Position numbers and translations under genes: made by a program. From Paenibacillus bovis (GTDB lineage: Bacteria; Bacillota; Bacilli; Paenibacillales; Paenibacillaceae): a DNA stretch of 64,000 bases. Of this stretch, positions 45,395-53,234 are shown piece after piece; the stretch's first letter is position 1; each line of letters opens with the position of its first letter. The stretch covers positions 4,085,501 to 4,149,500 of the forward strand of contig NZ_CP013023.1 of assembly GCF_001421015.2 (NCBI RefSeq), written 5' to 3'. The notes beneath the pieces are model-generated. The model made no database searches, was not told the DNA's origin, and worked only from the letters and a program-made list of their open reading frames with translations.

Positions 45395-45832
45395 TTATTT
45401 GCGTTTACGGCTATTTTTGATTAGCGTCATGCGGCGAGAGTGTCTCAACCATGAATAATAAGATTTCAGATCACGGAGTTCGATCGTTTCGGACATTTTC
45501 CCAAGGAAAGTAACTACGATCATTTTGTGAAGCGGATTGCCTGCAAGATCAAATTCACCGGGCAGTTCAGCAAACTCAGCAACAACAACCACATCTTCGT
45601 CAATCAGATACACATCTTCTTCCTTGCGATAATAGGAGATGATGCGATCCTGCTTCAGGCTATCCCACATAAAGGAAGCGATATCTTCTGTAGGGGTATC
45701 TGATTTGGCAATCCGATCATTAAAACGACTGATAGCATGATTGGTAATAACTACATCTGCCACTTTTTTCTCGCCCAGTGCAACATGAAATGGTTCATAA
45801 GTACTCCAGCGCTCCATTACTTTGTCTCTCAT
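45395..45832 (-). CDS. Conserved-looking protein of unknown function, 145 residues
   Basis: I do not recognise a named family. The protein has a plausible start (45832, GGGGAG 13 bases upstream), balanced codon use and a compact alpha/beta pattern: VVITNHAISRFNDRIA resembles the start of small toxin-fold or DUF4258-like proteins ('H...R...R'), followed by strands YYRKEEDVYLIDEDVVVVA and KMIVVTFLGKMSE. The C-terminus is strongly basic (LRHSRRMTLIKNSRKRK), which could bind nucleic acid. No signal peptide or membrane segment. It stands alone with its own terminator. Confidence 0.75.
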   Translation of the reverse strand: MRDKVMERWSTYEPFHVALGEKKVADVVITNHAISRFNDRIAKSDTPTEDIASFMWDSLKQDRIISYYRKEEDVYLIDEDVVVVAEFAELPGEFDLAGNPLHKMIVVTFLGKMSETIELRDLKSYYSWLRHSRRMTLIKNSRKRK

Positions 45833-46267
45833 TATAATTATTCACTCCCCATCTTCGCAGGTCTTTCCGCCTAAGTATTAGTGCCTATTGATTATCGTTT
45901 TATAAATCTAAAGACCTACAATAGGACGAGAAAGCTACCAATTGATATATTGTTTTACGGCCCAGACTACGTTACGGTGTCATTTTTATCATATTAATTG
46001 ATTAACTGTACTATTCCTACAGTTCTTGAGTCCCACTACAGAGTATATCGACAGTTCCTTACTCTCTTTTAACCCATAAAGTCAAAAAGTTAAAAATTAT
46101 ATCATATATTTTACTATTTTATACCAATTTACACCCTTTTATGAAACCGCTTTCCAGAAAAGAATAAAAAAAGCGACCCAATGGCCGCTGCTATATTTCA
46201 GTCGGGCCTGCCGCAGCACTCTGCCAATGAGTGCTGCCTGCATCCCCATTATTGATAAATTGTAAAA
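45833..46267. other. AT-rich intergenic region with ylbG terminators
   Basis: 435 bases without a supported gene. The left two thirds are AT-rich with no motif I can name, beyond possible promoter-like sequence for the unknown gene. The right part carries GCAGCACTC/GAGTGCTGC (46213-46237) and an imperfect AGCGGCC/GGGTCGCT hairpin (46171-46188) followed by TTTTTTT on the minus strand, which together end the ylbF-ylbG transcript. Confidence 0.6.
46164..46237 (-). terminator. Double hairpin terminator of ylbG
   Basis: On the minus strand GCAGCACTC pairs with GAGTGCTGC, and 24 bases later an imperfect AGCGGCC...GGGTCGCT hairpin runs into seven T. The second is the likely stop point. Confidence 0.75.
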
Positions 46268-46588
46268 TTAAATACCGTAGAACTGCGTCTGATCCGGTAC
46301 ATTTTTGCTGTATTCTGTCTTGATTTCGTTACGATAGGAACGTTCGATCTTCCGTACATAAGGAAGTCTGCGCATATTTTTGATTATATCATCCGTTTTT
46401 TCGGAATTCATATACATCACTACATACTGCATACGGCGTGAAATATAATGTACACATCCGTATTTCTCCAGATTACGGGCTGCTTTTACATCACTGACCC
46501 AGATAATATATCCGATCCGTTCCGGAAAAACTGCCTGTTCCTGTTCTTGGCGCGGATTGTTATCCGCCGCATCCACATGAGCCTCCAC
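46268..46588 (-). CDS. ylbG: YlbG (DUF2129) protein
   Basis: About 106 residues from the GTG at 46588, which has AAAGGAGG nine bases upstream, a ribosome site that lies inside the end of ylbF; an in-frame ATG at 46621 lacks one. The family core is GYIIWVSDVKAARNLEKYG, VHYISRRMQYVVMYMN and MRRLPYVRKIERSYR. Function is unknown; the gene pairs with ylbF in Bacillales. It overlaps the ylbF coding region by 29 bases, which implies coupled translation. The C-terminal YRNEIKTEYSKNVPDQ tail is typical of Paenibacillus members as I recall. Confidence 0.85.
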   Translation of the reverse strand: MEAHVDAADNNPRQEQEQAVFPERIGYIIWVSDVKAARNLEKYGCVHYISRRMQYVVMYMNSEKTDDIIKNMRRLPYVRKIERSYRNEIKTEYSKNVPDQTQFYGI

Positions 46589-47003
46589 TGCCGCATCCGC
46601 CTCCTTTTGGTAAAGGATCATTACTTGGAACCTTGATTGTCTCGGAGACCGAATGTGCGATCATCTCAGACATCTCATACAGCATGCGATCCAGGTTGTT
46701 CTCAGCTTCGGTGAATCTGCGAACTTCCTCGATACGCTGCATTTCCTCCTGCACAGCTTCGACTTCTTGCATCGCCGCATGATAATTGGGATGGAAATGA
46801 CCAAAACGCTGGGTTTCCTCGAAAAGCTCCTTCTTGCTATTCAGCTTGATTACCAAGCGCTGTACTTCCGGATGGACTTGCATCCGTTCTTTCCAATATA
46901 GATAATTCGCGACTTCGATAGAATTGTTGATCATATCGCCCAAATCATAGGCGCATGTCAAGACTTCGGCCATATCAACCGTTCTGGTCTCGGTTACGCT
47001 CAT
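46560..47003 (-). CDS. ylbF: YlbF/RicF, RNA-processing and development regulator
   Basis: YlbF, YmcA and YaaT form the Ric complex that binds Fe-S clusters, guides RNase Y maturation of mRNAs and affects Spo0A phosphorylation, competence and biofilm. 147 residues from the ATG at 47003 (ATG at 47012 is possible). Helical core with RFGHFHPNYHAAMQE and EAENNLDRMLYEMSEMIA, then VSETIKVPSNDPLP and the Cys/Gly tail GGCGSGGSCGCGG, which supplies Fe-S ligands in this family. The tail's codons also contain the ylbG ribosome site. Confidence 0.93.
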   Translation of the reverse strand: MSVTETRTVDMAEVLTCAYDLGDMINNSIEVANYLYWKERMQVHPEVQRLVIKLNSKKELFEETQRFGHFHPNYHAAMQEVEAVQEEMQRIEEVRRFTEAENNLDRMLYEMSEMIAHSVSETIKVPSNDPLPKGGGCGSGGSCGCGG

Positions 47004-47160
47004 GAAGTTCATCCCATTCCTGTATATAATGGACAGCGATTATACGTGGAAATCACACGTGCTGTCCTTTCCATCATAGCATAAGGAATTGGCAGATTAG
47101 AAGCCTTTTTCCAAAAACAATAAACAGCATGTTACGGATTCTGCCATAAGCAAGTTAGCA

Positions 47161-48339
47161 CTATTCTATTTCCGGTTGATTCAGAAAATCCTCAGCCATC
47201 CCTGCTAGAATGCGGGCTGCATTCAGCATAGAGGACTCATCAATATCAAATCGGGCATGATGATGCGGATAGATAGCTCCACTGCTCGCATTGCCTGCTC
47301 CTACAAAGATAAAGCAGCCAGGGACCTTTTGCACATAATAGGCAAAATCCTCGGCAGGCATCATCGGCGGAGTCTGGAACACCTGCTCTTTGCCAAACAT
47401 CTCTTCGGCTACCCGGAAAAAGCGTTCGGTCTCACCGGCATGATTAACCAGCGTCGGATAACCCATCATATACTCGATATCCACTGTTGCCCCGTTCAGC
47501 GCACACAGCTGACGACTGACCTCTTCAATCCGCTGACGGATCAATGCCCGTGTCTCCTCGTCAAATGTTCGTACAGTTCCGGTGATCCGGCAGTTCTCTG
47601 CAATAATATTTTGCGCCGTACCACTCTGGATCGTGCCTACTGTCAGCACTGCCGGATTAAGCGGATTGACATTGCGGCTGATAATCGACTGCAGCTGTAC
47701 GACCAGCTGAGCACCGGTCAGCAGACTGTCCACGGTCACATGCGGAATACCGCCATGGCCACCTTTTCCCGTAATCGTAATAAAAAATTCGTCGGTTGAT
47801 GCCATGACAGGTCCTGGCGCGCTTGCCAGCGTACCTGCTGCAAATGGAGTCCACAGATGGACGCCATAGATCGCATCCACACCTTCCAGCGCACCTGCGT
47901 CGATCATTTTGAGCGCGCCACCCGGACATACTTCTTCGCCAGGTTGAAAAATCAGACGCACTTCACCACGCAGCTGCTCCCTGTTCTCGCTAAAATAACG
48001 TGCTACCGCCAGCAGACCGGAGGTATGGCCATCATGGCCGCAGGCATGCATCACGTCAGGCACCTGTGAAGCATACTCGCATTCTTTTTCATCCTGGATG
48101 GGCAGCGCATCCATATCGGCACGCAGTGCTACCGTTTTGCCAGGCAGGCTGCCTTTGATCACGCCAATCACTCCGGTATCGCCTGCGCCTACCTGAATCT
48201 CTACGCCAAAAGATCGCAAACGTTCTGCGACAAATTCCATGGTCTGATGTTCCTGATAAGACAGCTCCGGATGCTGGTGGAGATAACGCCGCCACTTTAC
48301 CATATCCGGATATAACGCTTGCCAGTTGTAATCCCCCAT
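47161..48339 (-). CDS. M20-family amidohydrolase (N-acyl amino acid deacylase type)
   Basis: 392 residues from the ATG at 48339 with GATGGAGTGCAG upstream. Zinc-dependent peptidase M20D family: HQHPELSYQEHQT, ALRADMDALPIQ, MHACGHDGHTSGLLA, FQPGEEVCPGGALKMID, and GGHGGIPHVTVDS in the lid domain; MPAEDFAYYVQKVPGC near the end. Relatives hydrolyse N-acetyl amino acids, hippurate or indoleacetyl amino acids, so the substrate is not defined. It is divergent from the ftsW leader ORF and stands alone. Confidence 0.93.
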   Translation of the reverse strand: MGDYNWQALYPDMVKWRRYLHQHPELSYQEHQTMEFVAERLRSFGVEIQVGAGDTGVIGVIKGSLPGKTVALRADMDALPIQDEKECEYASQVPDVMHACGHDGHTSGLLAVARYFSENREQLRGEVRLIFQPGEEVCPGGALKMIDAGALEGVDAIYGVHLWTPFAAGTLASAPGPVMASTDEFFITITGKGGHGGIPHVTVDSLLTGAQLVVQLQSIISRNVNPLNPAVLTVGTIQSGTAQNIIAENCRITGTVRTFDEETRALIRQRIEEVSRQLCALNGATVDIEYMMGYPTLVNHAGETERFFRVAEEMFGKEQVFQTPPMMPAEDFAYYVQKVPGCFIFVGAGNASSGAIYPHHHARFDIDESSMLNAARILAGMAEDFLNQPEIE

Positions 48340-48586
48340 CTGCACTCCATCCCTTCGCTGTATACCTAAATTCATTCTTTTTTACCTTATTTCATGTTTC
48401 AGTTGCTTAATGAAGGTTAAATAAACTGTTAGGCATTATTTTGAAGCAAAAACAGTTGTTTGTAAAATGCCTTTATGCGCACTCATCCAAAAGCGACCAA
48501 AAGCTTGCACCTGCTTTTAAAACGTACTATCATGAAAGATAAACTTAACATAATTGATTGCTTTTATTTCAAAGGAGGATTTGTGC

Positions 48587-48667
48587 ATGATGAAAAATCG
48601 TCTGAACATAGACAACCGTGCTGCACAATTGTACATATCCGTTCCATTACCGGGGATACATGAATGA
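48587..48667 (+). CDS. 26-residue leader ORF translationally coupled to ftsW
   Basis: ATG at 48587 (or 48590) has an ideal AAAGGAGGATTTGTGC ribosome site. The ORF reads MMKNRLNIDNRAAQLYISVP and six more residues (LPGIHE), and its TGA stop overlaps the ftsW ATG as ATGA. ftsW itself has a poor ribosome site, so ribosomes ending here probably restart on ftsW. The peptide is unknown; it may be a leader only. Confidence 0.7.
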   Translation: MMKNRLNIDNRAAQLYISVPLPGIHE

Positions 48668-49986
48668 ATAAAATAAGACAAACTACATCAAGATCTTCCA
48701 ACCAGAGTATTGCGGATCGTTACCGTACCAAAAATTCCAATGTCCGTAACATGCCTAGACCTTCACAGACAGCTCCAAAAGTCATCAAAAAAGGAGCACC
48801 GGATTTTCAGCTGCTCGTTCTGACCTTTGTGCTGATCGGCTTTGGTATTCTGATGGTATTCAGTGCCAGCTCCAGTCTTGCATTGACCAGTGCCAGCTAT
48901 AATAATGATGCACTGTACTTTACGAAGCGTCACATTATGTATGCCATTATCGGTACCATCGCCATGTTCTTTGCGATGAAAGCCCATTACAGTAAATATA
49001 AAAAGTGGTTTGCGCCCTTTTTCCTCGTCACCCTAGTTCTGCTGCTGGCCGTACTTGTGGTCGGCGTACATCTGAATGGTGCACGAAGCTGGATTCGCTT
49101 GCCGGGTGGTGCTTCACTGCAGCCAGCGGAATTTGCCAAGTTGGCGGTTATCCTTTATCTGTCTGCTCTGATTGCCAAAAAGGGCGATCGACTCAGGGAT
49201 CTGCGAACCGGTTATATTCCGGTTATGCTGATCGTCGGACTCGTCGCCGGACTGATCATGCTGCAGCCTGACCTTGGTTCCTGTATGATTCTAGTCGCAA
49301 CAGCAGGCCTCATTATTTATGTGGGCGGAGCCAGTATGAAGCATATTATGGCTTCTGTCATGCTGCTTGTACTCGGGGCGGCAATTGTATTTGGCATCAG
49401 TTCTCTGTTCACTAAAGATGAGCCTGCCAGCGGCAACTACCGAGCCGACCGGATTGAAGCCTATCTCAACCCATTTGCCGATCCGACAGGCGGCACTTAC
49501 AACATGCTTCAGTCGCTTATAGCCATTGGCGAAGGCGGCGTTACAGGCGCCGGGTTCGGTCAAAGTATTCAGAAGCTGCATTATCTGCCCAATCCGTACA
49601 ATGACTTTATTTTTGCTATTATCGGTGAGGAATTCGGGTTGATCGGAACCGTATTGTTCCTGCTCGTGTATGCCTACTTTATCTGGCGAGGCATTATTAT
49701 CGCACTCAGGTGTCCGGATATTTTCGGCACACTGGCCGGTGTCGGGATTATGGGATTGTTTGCGATTCAGGCCTTTATCAATATCGGCGGGGTGACCAAG
49801 ACGATCCCACTTACCGGGGTTCCGCTGCCATTTATCAGTTATGGTGGTACTTCACTCGTTATTATGATGCTGAGTATGGGTATTATGCTCAGTATCTCCA
49901 GAGAAACCAATCGTGCTCTTGCTGAAAAGCAGGAGACCGGCAATGGATACACACGTCGTCAATCTGTCTCGATGCGGATGAAATAA
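48664..49986 (+). CDS. ftsW: Peptidoglycan glycosyltransferase FtsW/RodA family (SEDS)
   Basis: SEDS polymerase that builds septal glycan strands with a class B PBP. 440 residues with about ten membrane segments after a basic 45-residue cytoplasmic N-terminus. Motifs: NGARSWIRLPGGASLQPAEF, KLAVILYLSALIAKK, MLQPDLGSCMILV, GEGGVTGAGFGQSIQKLHYL, PNPYNDFIFAIIGEEFGLIG and TGVPLPFISYGGTSL. The upstream ribosome site (GGGGATACATGA) is weak, and the start overlaps the leader ORF. FtsW is favoured over RodA by the sequence and by ylaN nearby, the ftsW neighbour in Bacillus, although here two genes intervene. Confidence 0.93.
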   Translation: MNKIRQTTSRSSNQSIADRYRTKNSNVRNMPRPSQTAPKVIKKGAPDFQLLVLTFVLIGFGILMVFSASSSLALTSASYNNDALYFTKRHIMYAIIGTIAMFFAMKAHYSKYKKWFAPFFLVTLVLLLAVLVVGVHLNGARSWIRLPGGASLQPAEFAKLAVILYLSALIAKKGDRLRDLRTGYIPVMLIVGLVAGLIMLQPDLGSCMILVATAGLIIYVGGASMKHIMASVMLLVLGAAIVFGISSLFTKDEPASGNYRADRIEAYLNPFADPTGGTYNMLQSLIAIGEGGVTGAGFGQSIQKLHYLPNPYNDFIFAIIGEEFGLIGTVLFLLVYAYFIWRGIIIALRCPDIFGTLAGVGIMGLFAIQAFINIGGVTKTIPLTGVPLPFISYGGTSLVIMMLSMGIMLSISRETNRALAEKQETGNGYTRRQSVSMRMK

Positions 49987-50016
49987 TCATCCGGTATCCA
50001 AACCAAATACTAATAT

Positions 50017-50047
50017 AAAAAACGGCGGGGAATCCCCGCCGTTTTTG
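50017..50047. terminator. Bidirectional terminator between ftsW and the Asp23 gene
   Basis: AAAAACGGCGGGG pairs with CCCCGCCGTTTTT around AAT. A-rich and T-rich flanks serve both convergent genes. Confidence 0.95.
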
Positions 50048-50082
50048 TATGTGCAGTTCTGGTATGCTTTTGTATAGGCTGC

Positions 50083-50475
50083 TTAGGATCTGGAACGAAC
50101 TGGCTGCTCAAAATCGATCATGTCATCCTTGAAGGCGACGCCTTCTACTTTGACATTTACTTCGACCACTTTGAGACCGGTCAGGTTCTCTACTGCTTCA
50201 CGCACATTTTGCTGGAGCATACGGCATACTTCGTGAATCGGTGTCTCGTACAGTACAATGATGCGCAGATCAATGGCTGCCTCGCGTTGTCCGACTTCAA
50301 CAGTTACCCCTTTTTGTACATTCTTACCGCTTAGACGTTTGGCGAATCCTTCGGATAATCCGCCGGACATAGCAGCAATCCCCGGTGTCTCCAGTGCGGC
50401 CATGCCCGCCACTTTTGCTACGACATCGTCGGCAATCTTGATTGTGCCCATCTCCAATTGTAATGATTCGGTCAT
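50083..50475 (-). CDS. Asp23/Gls24-family envelope stress protein
   Basis: 130 residues from the ATG at 50475 with GGAGGAGGATGGAC upstream (50481 is possible). Family marks: MGTIKIADDVVAKVAGMAA, ETPGIAAMSGG, VEVGQREAAIDLRIIVLY and VREAVENLTGLKVVEVNV. Asp23 proteins are membrane-associated cytoplasmic filaments involved in cell-envelope homeostasis. It could be the YloU counterpart that is missing between rpmB and fakA in this genome; YqhY is the other candidate. The gene is monocistronic. Confidence 0.93.
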   Translation of the reverse strand: MTESLQLEMGTIKIADDVVAKVAGMAALETPGIAAMSGGLSEGFAKRLSGKNVQKGVTVEVGQREAAIDLRIIVLYETPIHEVCRMLQQNVREAVENLTGLKVVEVNVKVEGVAFKDDMIDFEQPVRSRS

Positions 50476-50896
50476 GTCCATCCTCCTCCAAAGCTTGCAT
50501 CCCTGTTAGCCATATTGCGACCTGGATGCAACTAACCATAATGTTTACTTCTCTATTTTATTGCATATTGCGCAGATATTCAAAAACAATATTTATACCC
50601 TCTATTTCTGCTTATGAAACGTTTATGCTGTGTCGTTTACATTTTCATTAGATTTGGGTATATTGTTAAAGAATTTACATAGTTAGTATGATGCGATTCC
50701 CATGTCCTGACCTGTGCGAATATAACAAAACCTGGTCATATGCGGCGGATGATTGGTTAATGAATAGGAAGATCACGCTGTACGGTACATTCGCAGACCG
50801 CTGCCGTACTGTTCGTCCTGTCATTGATTCTGTAGTGGAAGCATCAACCATATGTAGAATATCAAACATATATTTATTCAAAAGTGAGGTGGCGCA

Positions 50897-51958
50897 ATGA
50901 AAAAGAATCTTTCTACTATTCTGCTTATTATTTTCTTCGTATTCAGTGCAATCGCTCATTATGCCCATCTGAATCCGATCCTCCAGTTTATCGTATCGGC
51001 GATTGCTGTTGTACTGGTAGCAGGATTCCTGGGACGTGCAACAGAGAATGTAGCACACTATGCCGGACAGCGGCTGGGCGGCTTTCTGAATGCAACCTTC
51101 GGTAATGCAGCTGAGCTGATTATCGCCATCATGCTGCTGCGCGAAGGACTGTACGATATGGTCAAAGCCAGTCTGACCGGTTCTATTATCGGTAATCTGC
51201 TGCTGGTACTTGGTCTGAGTATTTTCGCCGGCGGCGTGAAATTCAAAGTGCAGAACTTCAACGTCTCGTTGGCAGGCATGAATGGATCGCTTATGATCGT
51301 AGCGGTTATTGCCCTGTTCGTACCGGCACTGTTCCTGAATACGCACTCTATTACGAGTACCGAAGTGGACACACTCAGTCTGATCGTAGCCGGACTGCTC
51401 ATTCTGGCTTATATCGCCTGGCTGATCTTCTCGATGTTTACTCACAAGACCTATCTGGCAGATGTCACCAATGAAGGTGACGACGAGCATGAGTCTCCAG
51501 AATGGAGCAAAGGCAGATCTATTCTTTATCTGATTATTGCAACCGTTATGACTGCTTTTGTCAGTGAATGGCTCGTGGGTACACTCGAAACCTTTACCGA
51601 GGACTTTGGATTCAGCGAGTTATTTGTTGGTGCCTTTGTGGTTGCCATTATCGGTAATGCTGCCGAGCACAGTGCAGCGATTATGCTTGCCATGAAAAAT
51701 AAAATCGGTGCCTCTGTCGAAATCGCAGTCGGCAGCAGCTTGCAAATTGCTTTATTTGTAGCTCCTGTACTGATCTTTGTCAGCTTTTTCCTGGGCAACA
51801 CGATGGATATCGTTTTCACTACGCTGGAACTGGTAGCTATTATGGTATCCGTCTTTATCGCCAAGTCGATCATTCAGGATGGTTCAACCAACTGGTATGA
51901 AGGTACTCTGCTGCTGGTTGTGTACATTATACTCGGTGTATCTTTCTATCTCGTTTAA
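50897..51958 (+). CDS. Ca2+/H+ antiporter (ChaA/YfkE type, CaCA family)
   Basis: 353 residues, about 11 membrane segments. The two inverted alpha repeats that bind the cation are clear: LNATFGNAAELIIAIMLL and AIIGNAAEHSAAIMLAMKNK. An acidic stretch (EGDDEHESPEW) links the halves. CAX exchangers expel or sequester Ca2+ against protons. The ATG at 50897 follows GTGAGGTGGCGCA. It matches the size of B. subtilis ChaA (YfkE). The 271-codon minus-strand frame covering its first half is a shadow. Confidence 0.95.
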   Translation: MKKNLSTILLIIFFVFSAIAHYAHLNPILQFIVSAIAVVLVAGFLGRATENVAHYAGQRLGGFLNATFGNAAELIIAIMLLREGLYDMVKASLTGSIIGNLLLVLGLSIFAGGVKFKVQNFNVSLAGMNGSLMIVAVIALFVPALFLNTHSITSTEVDTLSLIVAGLLILAYIAWLIFSMFTHKTYLADVTNEGDDEHESPEWSKGRSILYLIIATVMTAFVSEWLVGTLETFTEDFGFSELFVGAFVVAIIGNAAEHSAAIMLAMKNKIGASVEIAVGSSLQIALFVAPVLIFVSFFLGNTMDIVFTTLELVAIMVSVFIAKSIIQDGSTNWYEGTLLLVVYIILGVSFYLV

Positions 51959-52027
51959 AAAAGAGACTCAAAGTCCACTGTATGATCCAAGTATAGGCTT
52001 TGTTGATCATCATAAACCAGTTTAAAT

Positions 52028-52077
52028 AAAGACCCTGTCTACCAGCTGCCCTGTGCAGTCTGGGGAGAGGGTCTTTT
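52028..52077 (+). terminator. Terminator of the antiporter gene
   Basis: AAAGACCCT pairs with AGGGTCTTT over a partly paired 31-base loop (CAGCTG... CAG), ending TTTT, 70 bases after the stop. Confidence 0.8.
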
Positions 52078-52140
52078 GACGATCATCCTGCCTACATCCT
52101 ATCTGCAGGTTTGACAGATTGTACAGTACTTATAGCAAAA

Positions 52141-52173
52141 ATGCCTGTACCCTAAATAGCAGAGTACAGGCAT
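52141..52173 (-). terminator. Terminator of ylaN
   Basis: ATGCCTGTAC and GTACAGGCAT form a 10-bp stem, with TTTTTGC following on the minus strand, 20 bases after the ylaN stop. Confidence 0.9.
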
Positions 52174-52193
52174 TTCTATGTCATTCAAATCTG

Positions 52194-52493
52194 CTATTCT
52201 GCAGACTGTGTCTTATTGTTCATGGCTTCATACAATACGGACAAATTACGCTCCAGATTACTGATGAGCTGCTTGCCTACAGGATCCGACACCAGACCAG
52301 CACGTACAGCAAAATCCACTTCCTTGGAAAAGCCGTATACCTGTGTATCCAGCACTTCCTCATAGAGAGGACAGTAACGGGTATCCAAATTCTCCATCTG
52401 GATTTCGATCAACTTTTCGATTTTATGTGCATCTTCCTGAAGAAGATTTAATGCTTTTATATTCAACTGCTCTTGCAAATCAGATGAAGTCAT
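52194..52493 (-). CDS. ylaN: YlaN, Fur-interacting iron-homeostasis protein
   Basis: 99 residues from the ATG at 52493 with GGGGGGAAGAAC upstream; the 25-residue upstream extension has no ribosome site. Family sequence: LNIKALNLLQEDAHKIEKLI, QMENLDTRYCPLYEEVLDTQ, YGFSKEVDFAVRAGL and LERNLSVLYEAM. In B. subtilis and Staphylococcus YlaN binds iron and the repressor Fur and is needed at low iron. In Bacillus it sits next to ftsW; here it lies two genes away. Confidence 0.94.
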   Translation of the reverse strand: MTSSDLQEQLNIKALNLLQEDAHKIEKLIEIQMENLDTRYCPLYEEVLDTQVYGFSKEVDFAVRAGLVSDPVGKQLISNLERNLSVLYEAMNNKTQSAE

Positions 52494-52705
52494 GTTCTTC
52501 CCCCCCATGTTCAAGAACTCTCGGCCATTACTATTCTTAATATTAGACGAAATTGAAGGGCAATACAAGAACCTCCCTGTAAATCGGGCGGAAATATCTT
52601 ATATTTAAAATATCTATCCATGCTGCTCGTTATTCCTTCCATTTTCTGCATGTATGGTACTGTTACAACAGCAGAATGAACACGAAGAGCATCGCGTGAA
52701 AGCAA

Positions 52706-52736
52706 AAATGCTGCTGTCCTATAGACAGCAGCATTT
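52706..52736 (-). terminator. Terminator of the HPr-like gene
   Basis: AAATGCTGCTGTC pairs with GACAGCAGCATTT over a 5-base loop; TTTTTGCTTT follows on the minus strand, ten bases after the stop. Confidence 0.93.
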
Positions 52737-52746
52737 CTGATATACA

Positions 52747-53001
52747 TTAATTATCCGCAAGTTTGACGCTTAGACCATGTTTTTCAAAAGCAGCGACAAC
52801 CGCAGCTTTGGCTGCTTCTTCGTCTGGTCCGTGTACGTGCAGCTCGTAGTTATGGTTGGCTACCAGCGTAGTGAACAGTCCCAGAATACTTTTGACATCG
52901 ATAAACTTGGTTTCATACTGCAGTACGATTGAAGAAGTGTACTGACCGGCAGTTTGTGCAATCTCTACGACTGCTGCGTTATTTGTGTTACTGGTTGCCA
53001 T
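52747..53001 (-). CDS. HPr-fold protein lacking the phospho-histidine segment
   Basis: 84 residues, ATG at 53001 with ATAGGAGGGTTTCTC upstream. From residue 10 it aligns to HPr/Crh: VVEIAQTAGQYTSSIVLQ for helix 1 and strand 2, FIDVKSILGLFTTLV for the Ser46 region (Ser about 38), and GPDEEAAKAAVVAAFEKHG for the last helix. The first strand and the GIHARPA loop with His15 of real HPr have no counterpart. It therefore cannot carry phosphate from Enzyme I; a regulatory role by Ser phosphorylation, like Crh, is possible. Monocistronic. Confidence 0.8.
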   Translation of the reverse strand: MATSNTNNAAVVEIAQTAGQYTSSIVLQYETKFIDVKSILGLFTTLVANHNYELHVHGPDEEAAKAAVVAAFEKHGLSVKLADN

Positions 53002-53108
53002 GAGAAACCCTCCTATTTTGCTTTGAATTTCACTAAACCTCGTTTTCCCTTACATCATAAATGAATACGCTTTCTTATGCAACTTCTTTCTTAGGTCCAT
53101 TTTCAGAG

Positions 53109-53169
53109 AAAAAGAGGTTATATCGTGAAGTCGCCTATCAGGCGCCCTATCCATATATAACCTCTTTTT
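53109..53169 (-). terminator. Long hairpin terminator of the aminopeptidase gene
   Basis: AAAAAGAGGTTATAT pairs with ATATAACCTCTTTTT; the loop holds GCC/GGC. It follows the aminopeptidase stop (53235) by 65 bases on the minus strand. Confidence 0.88.
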
Positions 53170-53234
53170 GCCTATTTGATCAAGCTATGAATAACAGTAT
53201 TTTGCGAACCGGTTATCATTGACACCAATATTCC

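Noticed and set aside
50675..51490. 271-codon minus-strand frame opposite the antiporter
   Set aside because: The plus-strand antiporter has both CaCA repeats and a ribosome site; this frame is Gln/Cys/Tyr-rich noise.
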